Shown: positions 13,086 through 26,343, counted from the stretch's first letter. The stretch: DNA of 64,000 nt from Atrichornis clamosus (GCA_013400975.1 WBMZ01012070.1:32739-96738), one strand, 5' to 3'. Notes: generated by a model not told the origin, from the sequence alone. Translations and numbers: made by a program.

Positions 13086-13221
13086 GGTGCCACTTCCGAG
13101 CTGGAGGGATCGGTTGGGTGGCACTGGCTCTGAGCCAGAGGGAGAGGCTGGGTAACACCACTTCTGAGCCAGAAGGAGCTTTTGGGCGGCACTGGTTCCA
13201 AGCTGCAGGAAGAGGCTGGGG
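13086..13221 (+). repeat. 34-bp minisatellite, four units
   Basis: Four consecutive 34-base units start at 13086, 13120, 13154 and 13188. They share the pattern GGCACTGGYTCTGAGCCAGA followed by RGGAGAGGCTGGG. Units 2 and 3 agree best. The array lies inside the LTR and accounts for overlapping open frames on both strands, because 34 is not a multiple of three and the units have few stops. Confidence 0.85.
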
Positions 13222-13287
13222 CAGCGTGGCTGCCGTCGGGTTGGGCTCTGTGGTGAGCATTTTGGCATGTGAATTACTGTCTCTCTT

Positions 13288-13373
13288 TTGTTACTAATAT
13301 GTCACTAATTTGTTACTAATTTGTTGCTAATTTGTAACTAGTTTGTTACTAATATGTCACTTTTGTTACTAAT
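13288..13373 (+). repeat. 11-bp minisatellite in LTR
   Basis: Eleven-base units TTGTTACTAAT, ATGTCACTAAT, TTGTTACTAAT, TTGTTGCTAAT, TTGTAACTAGT, TTGTTACTAAT follow from 13288 with no gaps. A broken ATGTCAC unit and a final TTGTTACTAAT come after. The alternation TTGTTAC / ATGTCAC suggests growth of a 22-base dimer. Confidence 0.85.
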
Positions 13374-13596
13374 ATTGTTGTTGTTACTGTTCTTTTTCTT
13401 ATCTCATTGCTATTTCCAGTAAATAGTTCTTATCTCAACAAATATGTTTTCATCTGATCTTTACCTTTTGTGTCTCCGGTTTCCCTCTGCAGCTCGCTGC
13501 AGCAGAGAAAGGGAAGGGGAGCAAGCGAGCGGCACATGGTTTGGAGAGTCTCAGTGGGACCACTAAACTGGGGAGTATTGTTCCTAAAACACGACA

Positions 13597-16500
13597 CCCT
13601 GCCTGGGTGCTGTGGGATGAATGCTTGGGCAGGGGCTCAAGGCCCCAGGCAGGTTCTAGGGTGCCAGGAACTGGGGCTGGGGTGTGCTGGGGGCTCTCGA
13701 GGGGCATGTGTCTCCATGACAAGTGTTTTGGTGCCTGTGCAGGACAACTTTAGCTGCCCAAAGTCTGCTTCAAATGGAAATGTGACACAATAGGACCTTT
13801 TTCTCATCCATGAGCACCCATAAAAATATCTTTTAATGGCCATACCTGTGTCCTGCCTTGTAGGTTCCTACAACCGTTTTCCCATTTTAGGCTAAAATGT
13901 TCTCTGTTAGTAGATAACAGCAGGATGGAGACCAAGACACTGCAGGGGGAAAAGTAACAAACTGTTTACTTTTGATACCATTCTCTGCAGCTCCTGTTAA
14001 TCAGACAGTGGAAAAAGAGCAGGGTAATTGGGACTGATGGACTGCAGGTACAGGAAAAGGACATTTTCAGGATACATACATTGTTTTTCCACTGTGTTTT
14101 ATCACTAGGCTGTTTCAATAGAAAGCCAAACTTAGCTGTCACTATTGGAATTAATGATGGTGATGTAATTTGAAATGTAAAAATATTTGGAATTCGATTG
14201 ATCAATAATAGTATTGAATGTCTGGTTCAGAGACACATTGTAAGAAAAGAATGCAATGTGTAGCATTTTTTTCCCCAAAACAATTTTAAATTCATCTAGT
14301 ATATCTCTATATGCTCTAAAGTAGAAAATTTCCAGCTCTTTTTCCTTAGTATTTGAATGACCAATATTTTTATTTTAAATTTTATAATATATAATGTGTA
14401 CCTTTACAATAAATACAATTACAAATATTATGCAATTACAAATGCAAGGTTTAAGTCCTTTGCCATGATCCAGTTACACCCAAACTCACCTTTGTCTCTG
14501 CCAGGGGACCCACATCTCCATCTCTCTTGGAAAGTGTCAGCATCCAGAGGCTTCACCAAACACGCTGCAATTCTGAACCCAGCGTTAGTTATTAGCTGCA
14601 GTCTTTTCCCCTCACAGCTTTATCAACACAATGCAGTACACACCATGATAACTTACAATTGCTGAGGGCCAATTAAAAGGCACCGATATTTCTAGAGACA
14701 GGCTAGATTATGTTCTCTTTTCCTATCAATAGATTATTTTTCCAACAGGCAGGAATATGGCCGTGATAGGTAGATGTCATACCCCTACTTGTTAGAAAAC
14801 AATTTGCCTCTTACTTATTTCTCAGCAAAGGGTTTTTCAGTAAAAAACCCATCATTTGCAAGACAGAGAGCAATGCACTACATTTGCCACACAGGGAGAA
14901 AAGGTGCAGAGCTATTTATTCTGCTGATCTGAGTCATAACTGAGTATGATAGGGCCAGGTTGTTTTTTTTTTTAAACAATGAGCAATAGATTAGAGGCTT
15001 GCTTAGCTATTCTTCAGTCATTAACACTATACCTGTCGAATGCTTGGTGCTTAACAAAATCCGATAATTGCAGATAGCATTAGTTCTGCATCTTTGGAGA
15101 GTGGCCAGCACGGATCCTAATGAAATAAGCTGACCATACAACAAGGGATTTAGGAAGTACTGCTATGCTGCCTACAATGACATTTTATTAGTGATTAAAT
15201 AATCTCTGAATCTGACTGTTCTGCAGTATTTTGCAACTTTACAGTAGCTAGATTCAAATACCTTATGAAATAAGAATAATGTGATTCCCAGTGGGTCTAA
15301 TCTTTTGTAAATAGAACCACGTTGTTCAAAACCAGAGGCTCATTAGCTAGCTCATTGCAAATTGTATTAAGGCTGGAATCAAGCTGTATGTGCAGAGTGT
15401 CTTTGAAAGTAAATATGAAGTAAATACATTCAGGAATATGTATTTTGAAAATTAACATATTCATTCTGTATTGTATATAATGTTTCAAGTTCATGCTTCA
15501 TAGTCTGCTGATTTTTTTTAAGGTTTCTAATTGGAGTTTTAGGCTGGAATCCTGGCTATGTGAAATACTAGTCCTCTCTACAAGCCTCACTGCTATTATA
15601 TCTCTGAGCCACTGCAGCAAGCATAGTGTTTCTGCAATTTGTCCAAAATTCCCTGTAAATCAGACAAATCAGACAGCCCAATCCTTACAAGAGAGGATGC
15701 CACAGTCAGAGATTTTCTGTAAAACAACACAGATTGTAACACTGTCTTGCAGAGCCTATAACAGGCCACCATCCATCCAGCTTGCAGACCTTCTCTTGCA
15801 GATGGAATGGGCCCCAGCATCACAGTGGATCAGTGATAGAGACTTCTCTTATTTATGTAGTTTAGTTTAATTTATGCAGAGACTTTCGTGATGAGTTTGG
15901 TTGTGGGGCAGTTCACCTGGACTGAATTACTCTTCAAATGCATGTGTTTTAGAAGTTCTGAAACAAGCACCAAGAGCTGCTGCAGATTTCTCCATTCAAG
16001 AAATGCAGTTCTATAAATCAATAGTAAGAAAAGCACTGGAGGAAAATGTGAAATCTCAGCATCACTAAATAAATTAACCATTCAAATAAAATTTATTCAA
16101 TCAGTTTAAAAATCAGTCTTGCTATCATATGAACTCTTGTACTGCTGTGCTTAAGAAGTATCAGATATTTTCAACAGCATAGATCTCAAGAACAACAACA
16201 TATATTTTACTCCAGGGAAAACACAGTCCATGGTATTAGTGTTACCTTTCAATTTACTAATGGTTCCTTTGACTTCCATGGGATCTGTCATTTCAAAAGT
16301 GTCTCTGTAAGACGAGGAACTGGGTTGAAAGGCCTGGTGCGCACACCGGATAAAATGTTTGGAGATTCTTGCAAATAAACTGGCACAGAACTTGGTAAGA
16401 CATATTCTTTTGCTTTTTTAAATAGAATTTTTAAATATACTTGAATATTACGTTGTTATAGGGATGCAATGACAAAATTTGAGTTTTGATGACCCTGACT

Positions 16501-17129
16501 GATTTGTAAATCTTGATGCGGATGAAATGCAATCTATCATCAGGAAAGACAGAATTATTTAAAACATTTGGGAGGAATTTTCCTGTATTCAGTGCATAGA
16601 CTCCTTCTTAACCATAACTTCAAATTTCTGGGACTTCTTGTCATATTTATGGTTCATACCAAGAGTGAATATGTTTTGTATTTAATGGTTATGATGAATA
16701 GTTTTTATGCATCAGAGCAAAACTTGATATTTTATAGTTGCTTTGAATTTGAACCATGAAATATTCATCGCATTTTCACAACAAAAATTTCTTCTAACAA
16801 ATCACTCAGTTCATTTTGTATACTAATTTCATGTAGGTCTAGAATACAAATTCCGTGCAGAAGTAGAAGCATTACCACAACAGGCAGCTGGTGTACCACA
16901 CATTTGGAATCTGAGTATTTGAAGAAATAATGTAACTTTAATTATTTTTTCTTTATAGACTGGGGTGGAGTCATAAATTCTTTGTTTGGGAAACACTGCT
17001 CAGACTCGGTAAGTTAGCGGTATTGTTGTAAGCAGAAAATCAATGCTCCCTGCTCTGCTCTGTGTCACTGTCTGTTTCTATGAAAAGCTGATGCAGCTCC
17101 CATAACAAATTTTAGCAGACTATATTTGG
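13597..17129. other. Mostly unique sequence, no gene seen
   Basis: The first 150 bases are GC-rich and may be the tail of the LTR or its flank. The rest is AT-rich. The stretch 15000-15480 is unique, with many TAAT/ATTA motifs, and reads like possible conserved non-coding DNA, though only an alignment could show that. A plus-strand frame of 125 codons at 15493-15870 has no recognisable domain. Confidence 0.5.
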
Positions 17130-17695
17130 CCAGCAGGTCGTGGAGGTGATTCTGACCCTCTGCTCTGCCCGTGTAAGACCCCACCTGGAGTTCTGCATCC
17201 AGCTCTGCAGTCCTCAGCCCAGGAAAGATGTGGACCTGTTGGAGCAGGCCCAGAGGAGAGTGACAAAGATGGTCATGGGGCTGGAGCACCTCTGCTGTGA
17301 AGGCAGGCCGAGGCAATCGGGGTTATTCAGCATGAAGACAAGGCTCAGGGGAGACCTCACTGCAGCCTGACAGTACTTGAAGGGCACTTAGAAAAGGAGG
17401 GAGGGTGAATTTTTACACAGGCAGGTAGTGATAGGACGAGGGGAACAGTCTCTAACTAAAAGAGGAGAGATTCCAACTAGGTGTTAGGAGGAAATTCTTT
17501 GCTTATAGAATGGTGAGACACTGGAACATGTGGTCAAAGAAACTGTGCATTCCCCAATCCTGGCCAAATTGGATGGGGTCCTGAGCAACTTGGTCTAGTG
17601 GATGGCATCTCTGCCCAGGGATTCTGATTTGGAACTAGATGATCTTAAAGGTCCCTTCCAACCCAAGCCATTGTATGATTCTATGATTCTGTGAT
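17130..17695 (+). mobile_element. CR1 LINE, 3' end with RT tail
   Basis: This is the clearest CR1 in the window. The first part encodes the end of the ORF2 reverse transcriptase: a frame starting near 17140 reads RPHLEFCIQLCSPQ, then RKDVDLLEQAQRRVTKM, GLEHL and RLRGDL, typical of CR1 proteins. The usual 3' untranslated region follows, with 'tgttaggaggaaattctttg' (17482-17501), then 'gatgatcttaaaggtccctt' (17638-17657) and 'ccaacccaagcca'. It ends in the tail ATGATTCTATGATTCTGTGAT (from 17675). The copy is truncated at the 5' end. The frame ends in a stop at about 17370 where the protein normally ends, but without the upstream catalytic domains the copy cannot move. Confidence 0.93.
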
Positions 17696-20600
17696 ATTTT
17701 GTCACATTCATTAGCTTCAGACCTATTTAAAATACGTATGTGTTTTATCTTACCTGGGCATCTCTGGTTAATTTTTATGCACTTATCTTTTCATAGAAAG
17801 ATCAATAAACATAGAACATAGTCTTATATGAAAATATGGAATAAATGGTTTACATTGTTTTATACCAACCTCTGAAAATCCAGAGTTGAACACTGTAGTG
17901 CTGGACTTAGTCCTCTACAAGTCATGGGAACCTGCTGACATTTTCCATTTCCATCCAGCCAAGGTTAGCAGTGCTGGAGTGAGAGGGAATATTATACCTC
18001 TCTGCTTCAGATTTTGACCATTGGTGGTGGCCAGTCTGGACATAAACAAAGAAGCAACAGAGTCACCCACGTTCCCAACAGTTGGCCACCACTTTATTTT
18101 AGCCATTGATTTCAGTGGCTGAAGAGGAAGTGTGGAAAGCCCTATGCTGTTTGTTGTAATTTAATCACCAGACTTTTGTTGTGATTGAGCATGATGATAG
18201 TTAAACTCACAGTAATTGACTGTGTGTATTTTTATGGGTAGGACTGATTTAGGAATGTTACATTTTGAAACTTGTGACCCGGTTCCTCCCCAGAAACTTG
18301 TGTAGATCAGTGACAGATATACTAAAATTGCCACCTTTCTGGAAGGGTTCAAGGGAAAAAATTGAGTCACATAAAGAACAATAGTCATAGCTCCCAGATA
18401 CCATTCAGTAAGAAGACTAGAGTTTTGTATGAATTAAAATTTCTAAATTTTACTAACAAGTTTTATATATTTTAAGTCAGATAGTAAAAGATAAAATCTT
18501 CTGTTTAAATACAAAATGAAGCCAGGGTCTCTTTCTCTTCCAAAGCAAACAACAAAAGGCATAATTTTGGGGAGTTTAATTTAAAATTTAAATACTTTTT
18601 CCAAATTAATTTAGGCAAATATTATGATGAAAGTAATTTTCATTAACAACCTGAATTTTCTGTAAAAGGATCAGAATCAAACCAATCTATTTCAATGTTT
18701 TCTTCAGACTTTTGCCTGGTATGGTTTGGAAATTCTAAATTGGTAAGTTGTTCCAATCATCTTAAAATCTGTACAATTTTTAAAAATGTTATGATGTCAT
18801 TTGAAAACATGCTTATGAAAAATTTCTTTGCCACGATGAATAAAATGTAGCTTGAAATGAATTTTTTTTACTTTTAATTACGTGTTCTCTCGTTTTAAAA
18901 TCAATTCAAATGAGGATTCTGCAAATGTTTTAGAGTAGGACTCCCTCTTTTTCCCAAAGTCCTTATATCCAGATTATTCTGTGGGTACATAAGGAATCTA
19001 AACAAAGCAAAAACAATAAAACTTTAAAAACTAAAAGTAAACCAGAATACATTCATTTAATTTCTGTGATGCAAATGTTTTAAAATCTGAAATTTGATTT
19101 CAAGACGTTAATATAACTGTGCAAAAAATCAGGCTATGTGTTTGATAGATATGCTGAAGACAAACCCTGACCAACATGCCTGTAAGTAAATCCTTAAAAG
19201 ATCAACATTAGTATCAGATCGAGACAAATAAGTGATTTGAGCCACACAATGCCAGAAGAAAAGAGAATGGACAATTGCCACTGTGGACTGGAAAGGCAAA
19301 GGAAGTGCTAAGAAAAATAAATATGAGTTTGTTATTTAAGCCAACAAAATAAGGAGAAGAGGTTACATAAAAGAAATTAAACTAATTCTGACGCATAAAC
19401 ACAGAGATAAAACTGGAAATTCCATTATTAGACAATAGAATATGCAAGAACACAAACCTTAATCTCTGCTGTTTCTTCAGTATAAACAAATCTGCTGGTT
19501 GCTAGCATTATTGCTGAAAACAGATCTCATCAAATTGTATACAGAGAATAGGTTTCATCTTTTGGAAATAAAGCTATTCTTTCACTATACCTCTTTGTCC
19601 CGGAAACCTAAATTTACGTCTAGATTAAAAACAGTCAAAGACACAGTTTCTTAAGTAGTCAACAACCTGAAGGCACTGCTTTCTCTAAAGGCTTAAATAA
19701 AAAAAATAAATAGGGAAAGAGGTCCAGAAGGCAGGATCTAATGTAATTTAAAACTGGAATTACATCAGCAGTTTCAAACAGATGGCAGAATGTAGAGATA
19801 AATGTGTTAGCTCTTTTAGCTTATTTGGTCTCTCCATTGTTTGCATCATTAAAACCTGGAATAGTTTACAATTTTAAAATATACTGTGTATTAGACATTG
19901 GAAAAATGGACATGCACCTTCTGAGTGGAAGGATATAGGATTGAATTAATTTGCCATACTTTAATGTACAGTATCTGGGATGCTTTAGGCAAGTCTGCAA
20001 ATAGGTTTCCTAGGAAATGAGATGAACAAAAATATAATGACCTTGAAATTATAACCCCAAATGTCCCAAGTATTTAGCAACCTAGCTCAGAAGTGGTAAT
20101 TACATAAAAAATACAAAAGATCCTTAATTGCTTCAGTTATAATGTATCTAGGCAGGTCAGTTACTGTACACAGCTGCAAAAAATGGTACGTGATTAATAG
20201 GGGGTTGCTTATGATAGCACTAACTAGCTAGTGTGTAGTGCAAAACACTCATTTCTTTTCCAATTAAAGGAAAAAAATCTGGTTTTGATTAGGCTCTTCA
20301 GAAGGTCTAAGTCTGTAGCAGCAAAATACTCCACTCTCACGTTGTTAAATGTTTTAGTCAAGGACTAAGCAGCATATACTCATGAAAAACAGAGAGGTTT
20401 ATATAAAATATTGGGGTGAAAGTGCTGCAAATATCAAAATAAGACACTTCAGACCATTCTGATTATTCTAGTCTATTGGTTGTAAAACCAAAGAGTAAAC
20501 CAGTTCAAATAGTAAGACTGATACAGGTGCATCTCCAGAGCTGGAACCTGGCAGCAGCTGTTCCTGTGATTCATTAAACTGCAATTAATCATTTTTTTCC

Positions 20601-23600
20601 ACGTAGCTCTAAACTTATTCAGGCAAAGTTTGAAGAAGGAAGCATTCAAAAAATCAGGAAGCATTTCAAAAAAGATCTTGCAATACTTCCACATAGTATT
20701 GAGGTTCCAAGAGATTCAGGAGAAACACCGAACAACATGGAGAGCTCTCCAGATTTGTGAACTTCTGGTGGTTCACCCACAACAGGTTGAGAAAAATGTG
20801 CAGTCGTGGGTTTTGGAGCATTGCCTCAAAACGCCGCCCTGCAGTTTAGTCGCTAAAACGGTCCCTGCTCAGATCAGAGTGTGCACATATTGAAAGTGTG
20901 GCTTGGTCCACTGTGATTCTAGATCTTGACTGTCCTCTGGTCATGCTGTCAGTACGTCCATAGGCTCTGGTGAGCTCTGGGAATGCCTCCCTCATGGTTT
21001 GGAGAGGGGGAGGGACTAGGAATCAGGGAAGGGGGTACAAATGGCAATCAACTGTGGGGATGAAATTCAGAAAATTTGTGGGTTTCCTCTTGTCTCTAGG
21101 GACAGGCATGAAACTTAACACTGACAAGTCAGCATTCACTCCTGGAAGTAACGTTCAACACTTGAGAGAGGTGGGTAGAGAAGCTTGCTGAGACATTCAG
21201 TAGCAATTCCCCTTGCAGACCTCTCTGTATCTTGGCAAACTTGATTCATGTGTCTGAAGTCACCATAGCTGCTAGATAGTGATGATTTTTTTAGGCAGCA
21301 AAAGCTGAAAGTCCAGGAAAGGAAACAAGACCATTAAATACATATTATAGTGGGAAATGGGCTTTTGAAACTGTTCTCCAAATCTTGGTCACCCCCCATT
21401 GCTTTCTCTTCACTCGAGAAAAAAAAGTTAAGAGCTATTTTTCTGGTTTCTGGTGTGCATGCATGTGTGTATTCACACTCAGTGAATTTAAATCTTGCCT
21501 AATCTATAGTTTTCAGAGAAAATAACAAATAGCTTTTAAAGCCCTTGAAACAACTGCATTATTCCCTGATAGAGGAGTAGATATAAAGACAGAACAGAAT
21601 CCTTTTTTGTCATGATTTGACCATTAAATTATCCTGTATATTGAGTGTGATCAGAAGCAATAGCATTAGATCAAGCACTGTGAAAATAAATCTGTGAAAA
21701 GATTTTCAGAAATAAATACAGACGTGCATTGTGCTTTGCTTTTCACTGGGATCATGGAAAGTGATAAATGGAGACTTGGGATGCAGAGAAGTAAGGCAGC
21801 TTTGGGAACTCTCTCCTGGGAGAAATCCTGAATTACCTTACCAGGAAAACCTATTTGAAGTCTCATTGAAGCCCTCTGTGACAAGCCCTCTCCACTGCCC
21901 TTAAAAAGTCACAGCTTGCCAAGATCTGTGACCGCTTGGTTCTGCTATGGGTTCACTTTGTGCCCTCATCTTCTTCCTGCACACATCTTAGAGAAGAGAA
22001 CAAGATAAACTCTCCAGCTCATTTTGGATTTGGTACTGTATTGCCTCATCTTTGGCATCTTGCAAACCAGACAAAAGGGTAATTCAGAGAAAGATGAATT
22101 TCCTGCAATCTGGGTAAAGTCACACTGAATGGTCTAGTTTCCTTAAAGGGTCTGATTTCACAGGTTCAGAGAGTGTGGGGATAATGATTTGCAAGTGATA
22201 GTTTTTCTATCTCGTTCCTACTATAGATTTCCACTCACCAGACCAAAAATAAAATTTTAAGTTTTTCGAACTAAAATGCAGAGCAGAACGGGTATCCCCG
22301 CAAGAGAAATTTGCACAAAAACAATATTTACTGCAAGGCAGGTCAAATGTTCACTGACACATCTTGACAATGCCCCTTTTCTTTACATTGACTCTATTTG
22401 ATTAAACTGATTGAAATGCATTTCATACTTGTGCTTTGTCAGTCTATATTTTGGGCTTCATGAACAAAATGATACTAGATTGACTTACCCAGATACTTCA
22501 CAAATCTTGTCATGTTGAATTAATTAATGTTGCTTGTATAGCGTGAGAATATGGAGATTCGTCTTTTCAATTCAGTATTTGCTTTACAACCAAATGAGGG
22601 GATGATAAAACATTACATTGGTAGTTAATAGATGTTTTAAATGTCTTCATTTCTTTAGAAACATACAATGGAAATATTACGAGAATTGTCGCACACATTA
22701 TGTAACATTAGTTACATAAACCCAGAAATAATATAGTAGTAACCAGGAGTGGTAATGAATAAAACTAACCATGCTTTCTCTTTTTCCCCTTCCTTCCGGG
22801 TAATGCATGGTGCAGAAATATACATGCAATTACTCTTTAGAAACTTGAACACAGAAAATTTTGCTAAATCTCCTAAGACTTGGCAGGATATTTTGTACTG
22901 CAGTCTTCAGACATTGATTGTGAAGTCAGTAAAATGGTATTAACTTCATTTACATTACAGTAGTGCTTCCCCCATCTCACTTATAGTATCCATTTGGGAT
23001 TTTGGAGGGCTTTTTATGATATCTAGACCCCTTGCAGTGAAACATTATGCCATAATGATGCTGCAGTCCACTTCAGTGCATTTCTTTTTGTACTAAATAA
23101 AATGAATAAGCAGTGTAAAACATGAAAGATGTCACTGAGTTTTACAAATTGATTTAGAGGCAATGATGTGAATACATTGTATTCTTAGGTGAGAATACGA
23201 GCAAAGCATTGTCAAATGTGATTGCCATTCAAACAGATGGTAGAATACAACATTCTGTCCAGAAGCTGATATTGCTTGGTTTTGTCAAAAGTCCCTTTTA
23301 CCTTTTATTCCTTAGTCATGAAATCCATGAAACATCATTTAAGTCACTTTTATACTGGCACCCTGTACATACAATGCTTCATTTCAGCAGGAATGGGGTC
23401 AGAAGTCCAGATGAAAGCTAAAGAAACTCCCATTGCCAAATGTTTGTTCACTGCATTTATAGCTTACCTGCTGTAAAAATGAGTGCTGAAGGAAGTATGT
23501 CTTTATCCTGGTGCACTGTCTCTCTGAACCCCATGACTCAGTTTCCCCTTCCTCTTCTCTTTGTGGCATAGAGGCTATGAAAGCTAGTCATGGTCCTGTT

Positions 23601-24241
23601 ACTGGTAAGGGAAACCAATTCCACCTTTGGAGGAAGGAAAGCTGGAGGCCGTAGCATCATGCTGGTGGGAAGGAGGGCAGTCGGTGTACCAAGCATCTGC
23701 TGGAAGGGTGAAGCTCAAGATTTGCAATGGTATGTAGGCTGCTGAAAGAGGAGTACACCAGATTACACCAGTTCTACACCAGACCCCACTTCAGACACCA
23801 GGAAACCCTACACACTTGATTTCATCAGCCAAACAGGTACAGTGGTCCAGAGCTGTGAATTCAAGGCCTTGTAGCAAAGGTTGCTTCCAAGTGGCCTGGT
23901 CATTTGAAGTGGAAGGAGAAGTCAGCCTGGGGTGCCATCAGCTACCGAAACAGCCATGCCATAATGACATTGGCTAGATGGGCCACTTTTGTTTGAATTT
24001 AGCTTTTCTACCTTTCTGGATCTCAGCCTCATACCTGCTTTCCAGTCATTTCAGTACCATTCACTTTCACTTCCAAAACACAGAGAATACAACTGTGTTT
24101 TTGACTTATCTTTTCTCTTCTGGCTTTCTTACAAATTTAAACTAAATAACAGCTCCGTCTTTTGCTTTTTGTTATATATTTTGTCTTAGGAACAGAAAAA
24201 AGGTAGATATAACTACTCTTGCTTTAATTTCTGCTAATGGA
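17696..24241. other. Unique AT-rich sequence, no gene seen
   Basis: No exon or clear repeat is recognised. A near-palindrome (AGCCATTGATTTCAGTGGCT) lies at about 18101-18120. A small cluster of CpGs is at 20828-20870. The stretch 23490-23970 has more balanced base composition with repeated ACACCAG motifs near 23754-23790, but no recognisable product. The longest frames are about 87 codons. Confidence 0.5.
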
Positions 24242-24556
24242 ATATGTCCTCTGGGAGGGTGGGGAAGAAGAGTGAAGACAAAGAGGGAGGCAGGGAGGGA
24301 GGGAGAAAGGGAGGGAGGGAGGAAGGAAGGAAGGAAAGAAAAGGGAGAGGAAGAAAAGGGAGGAAGAAAAGGAGGAAAATGAGAAGGCAAGAGCAGATGC
24401 AAGGAAGAGAAGTTGTAAGAGGAGAGGGGAAAAGAGAAGAGAGAGAAGGGAGAAAAAGGAGTAAGGGAGGAAAACAGGAAGAGAAGGAGGAATGGAAAGA
24501 AAGGGAAGACAAGGGAGGGAAGGAAGGGAAAAAAAAAGAAAGGAGGGAAATATCAA
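24242..24556. repeat. Polypurine tract with G4 motif
   Basis: The plus strand is almost pure purine (GGGA, GGAA, GAAA units) over some 300 bases. Guanine triplets at 24285, 24293, 24297, 24301, 24309, 24313 and 24317, separated by one to five bases, satisfy the usual G-quadruplex pattern. The tract could also form triplex DNA. Long open frames rich in Gly/Arg/Lys/Glu (plus strand) or Ser/Pro/Leu/Phe (minus strand) cross it in several frames and are low-complexity artefacts. Confidence 0.9.
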
Positions 24557-26343
24557 ATGAGATGGATAACTATAGGTAATAGACTGCAGAAGGAATGACA
24601 TTTTCAACTTAGCAGCCAGGACTGGCAAGATGAAGTTTTTCAGGCAGCCCCATAGTATGAAAACTAAACTACAGGTTGGAGCCAAAAAGTCCAAGGAAGA
24701 ATATGACAAATAAAATACAGCTGCACATTGCATTTCTAATAACACAGCTTAATTAGAAAGTGATTAGAAAGCATAATGGTTATCAAATGATGCTTATGCC
24801 GGAGATGCATTGCAACTCAGCTGCAAGTGCTATGAGACCCTTGCTTCCGCACAAAAGCTTAGATGAGATTCCTCTGTTACAGGCAAGCTGCCAGTTATTA
24901 TTTTTTACTGTGGTAAAATGCTCAGAATTTCAGCATTGATAACTTCCTTACTGTTCAGTGCATAAAATTATTCTGCTTTTATATATAGCATTGTATAAAT
25001 CTGTTTGCTCCGGTCCATGACTAATATTTCCACTTGAGTGCTTTTCAAGTAAGTTATTTGAAACATTTTCTTCTTTTTAACTGGGTCTTTGGGATTACTT
25101 GATTGCTGACCTCTTTGGTCCAACAGGTGAAAACACTTGCAAAGTCGTAGCTCCTGACTGAGATGGAATACAACTTTTGTAATATATCCAGTATTGGCTT
25201 ACAGATTTCGAGTGACAACAGCAAGGTTCATGTCTAGGTAAGTAGTTTCCAGGGGTGAACTAACCACACCAAGATGTAGGCACATGATTTCTAGCTTGAT
25301 TTATCCACATTTACTTTCCAGAGTTAGAAACCTCATATCTGCCATTTTTTTTAGTGTTTAACAGCTCTTTTCCATCATAAATGAGTCTTCTTTTAAGCTC
25401 TTTTTTAATTGAAACTAAATAGCATATTACATCAGTCACACTTACATAGGTTTTTCAGACTTGTTACTCTCTTCTGAACTCTTTCCTAATGACAGGATTA
25501 GATAGGATTTTAGTGGCAGTTTCCTCAAGGCAGTACCACCTTCTATTGCTACTTGACAGCACTGCTTTTTACAGAACAAGCTCCAACACTCTTAGCCAGA
25601 GACCACAGAAGTTCACATTCAGCTGTTTATTCAGTTTACGTTTGAGTCTCCCTCAGTCACCGCTTTCCACATGATACTTTGTGCAAATATGAGGCTACTC
25701 TATTTCTGCTTGTATCATCTGAGCAGACTCAGCCCAGACATCCATATTGTTATAATAACTGCTATAATAACTGGTCAGGCCTCGTTTCTATTATTATCTT
25801 CTAATCTGTATCTGCAAAATGGACTTACACCACACTGACAGTTTTGTCCAGATGAATGCCCTGGAACTGCTCAAGACAGCCAATGTTTCACTGTTGTGAG
25901 TGCCCCCTGATGATTTTGATTATCCATTGGCAGTATTTGAATAAAAACAGAGCAGCAGTGATGCAGCCTGTGCAGGTGTTGGGAGGCTGCTACTCAAAAT
26001 CAAACTATATGTGCTGTAGTCCAGAGGGTCCTTTACGGGACCACTTGTGTCCATCTATTCTTCTGATGGCTGCTAAGTGGCACTCACACATTTCACACAA
26101 TTTCTTAAGTGAACAAAGGTACTTGTTTGCAAATGGGGTAATTTCTTATTTCGCCAGTCTTTTTAATTCATTATTTAGTATCTTTCTCCATTAAAATCTT
26201 TATCTTGGTTTAAAATATTTGTAAAACAGTCACATAAAAAAACACAGTAGAAATGATTCCTCAACAGTCAGAGCAAATGTATCAATGAGTGGGTCCCATG
26301 TGTTTACATGAACCCATTAGAAAGCAACCTGCAGCAAACAGTT

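Larger units (their letters stand above)
12416..13596 (+). mobile_element. Endogenous retrovirus LTR (avian ERVL-like)
   Basis: The block has LTR form: a TGTC start (TGTCTGTCAGG, 12416) and a CACGACA end (13590-13596), a TATA-like CTCTATCTAAAC at about 12513, and a GC-rich R/U5-like tail. The 3' part shares ATAG plus CTTATCTCAAC (13429-13439) and GGGGAGCAAGCGAGCGG (13514-13530) with the LTR at 46.8-47.8 kb, which has CTTATCTCAAC and GGGGAGTGATAGCG in the same order. The 5' edge resembles that of the minus-strand element ending at 34641. I see no gag, pol or env sequence beside it, so it looks like a solo LTR. No clean target-site duplication is visible, and the right edge could lie further right, because GC-rich sequence continues to about 13745. 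At about 1.2 kb it is long, partly because of the two internal minisatellites. Confidence 0.6.

Noticed and set aside
12716..13793. Cluster of overlapping frames of 70-115 codons on both strands
   Set aside because: They overlap an LTR and its minisatellites; GC-rich repeats give open frames in many registers and none shows a domain.
17140..17370. Possible small host gene (76 codons)
   Set aside because: The protein is the end of CR1 reverse transcriptase, continuous with the CR1 3' region and tail.
18101..18120. AGCCATTGATTTCAGTGGCT near-palindrome as an operator
   Set aside because: Isolated 20-base near-palindrome in AT-rich vertebrate DNA with no promoter or partner site; chance or a scrap of an old repeat.
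24172..24745. Long Ser/Pro/Leu/Phe-rich and Gly/Arg/Lys/Glu-rich frames (up to 173 codons)
   Set aside because: They lie over a polypurine tract that has almost no stop codons in any frame; composition artefact.
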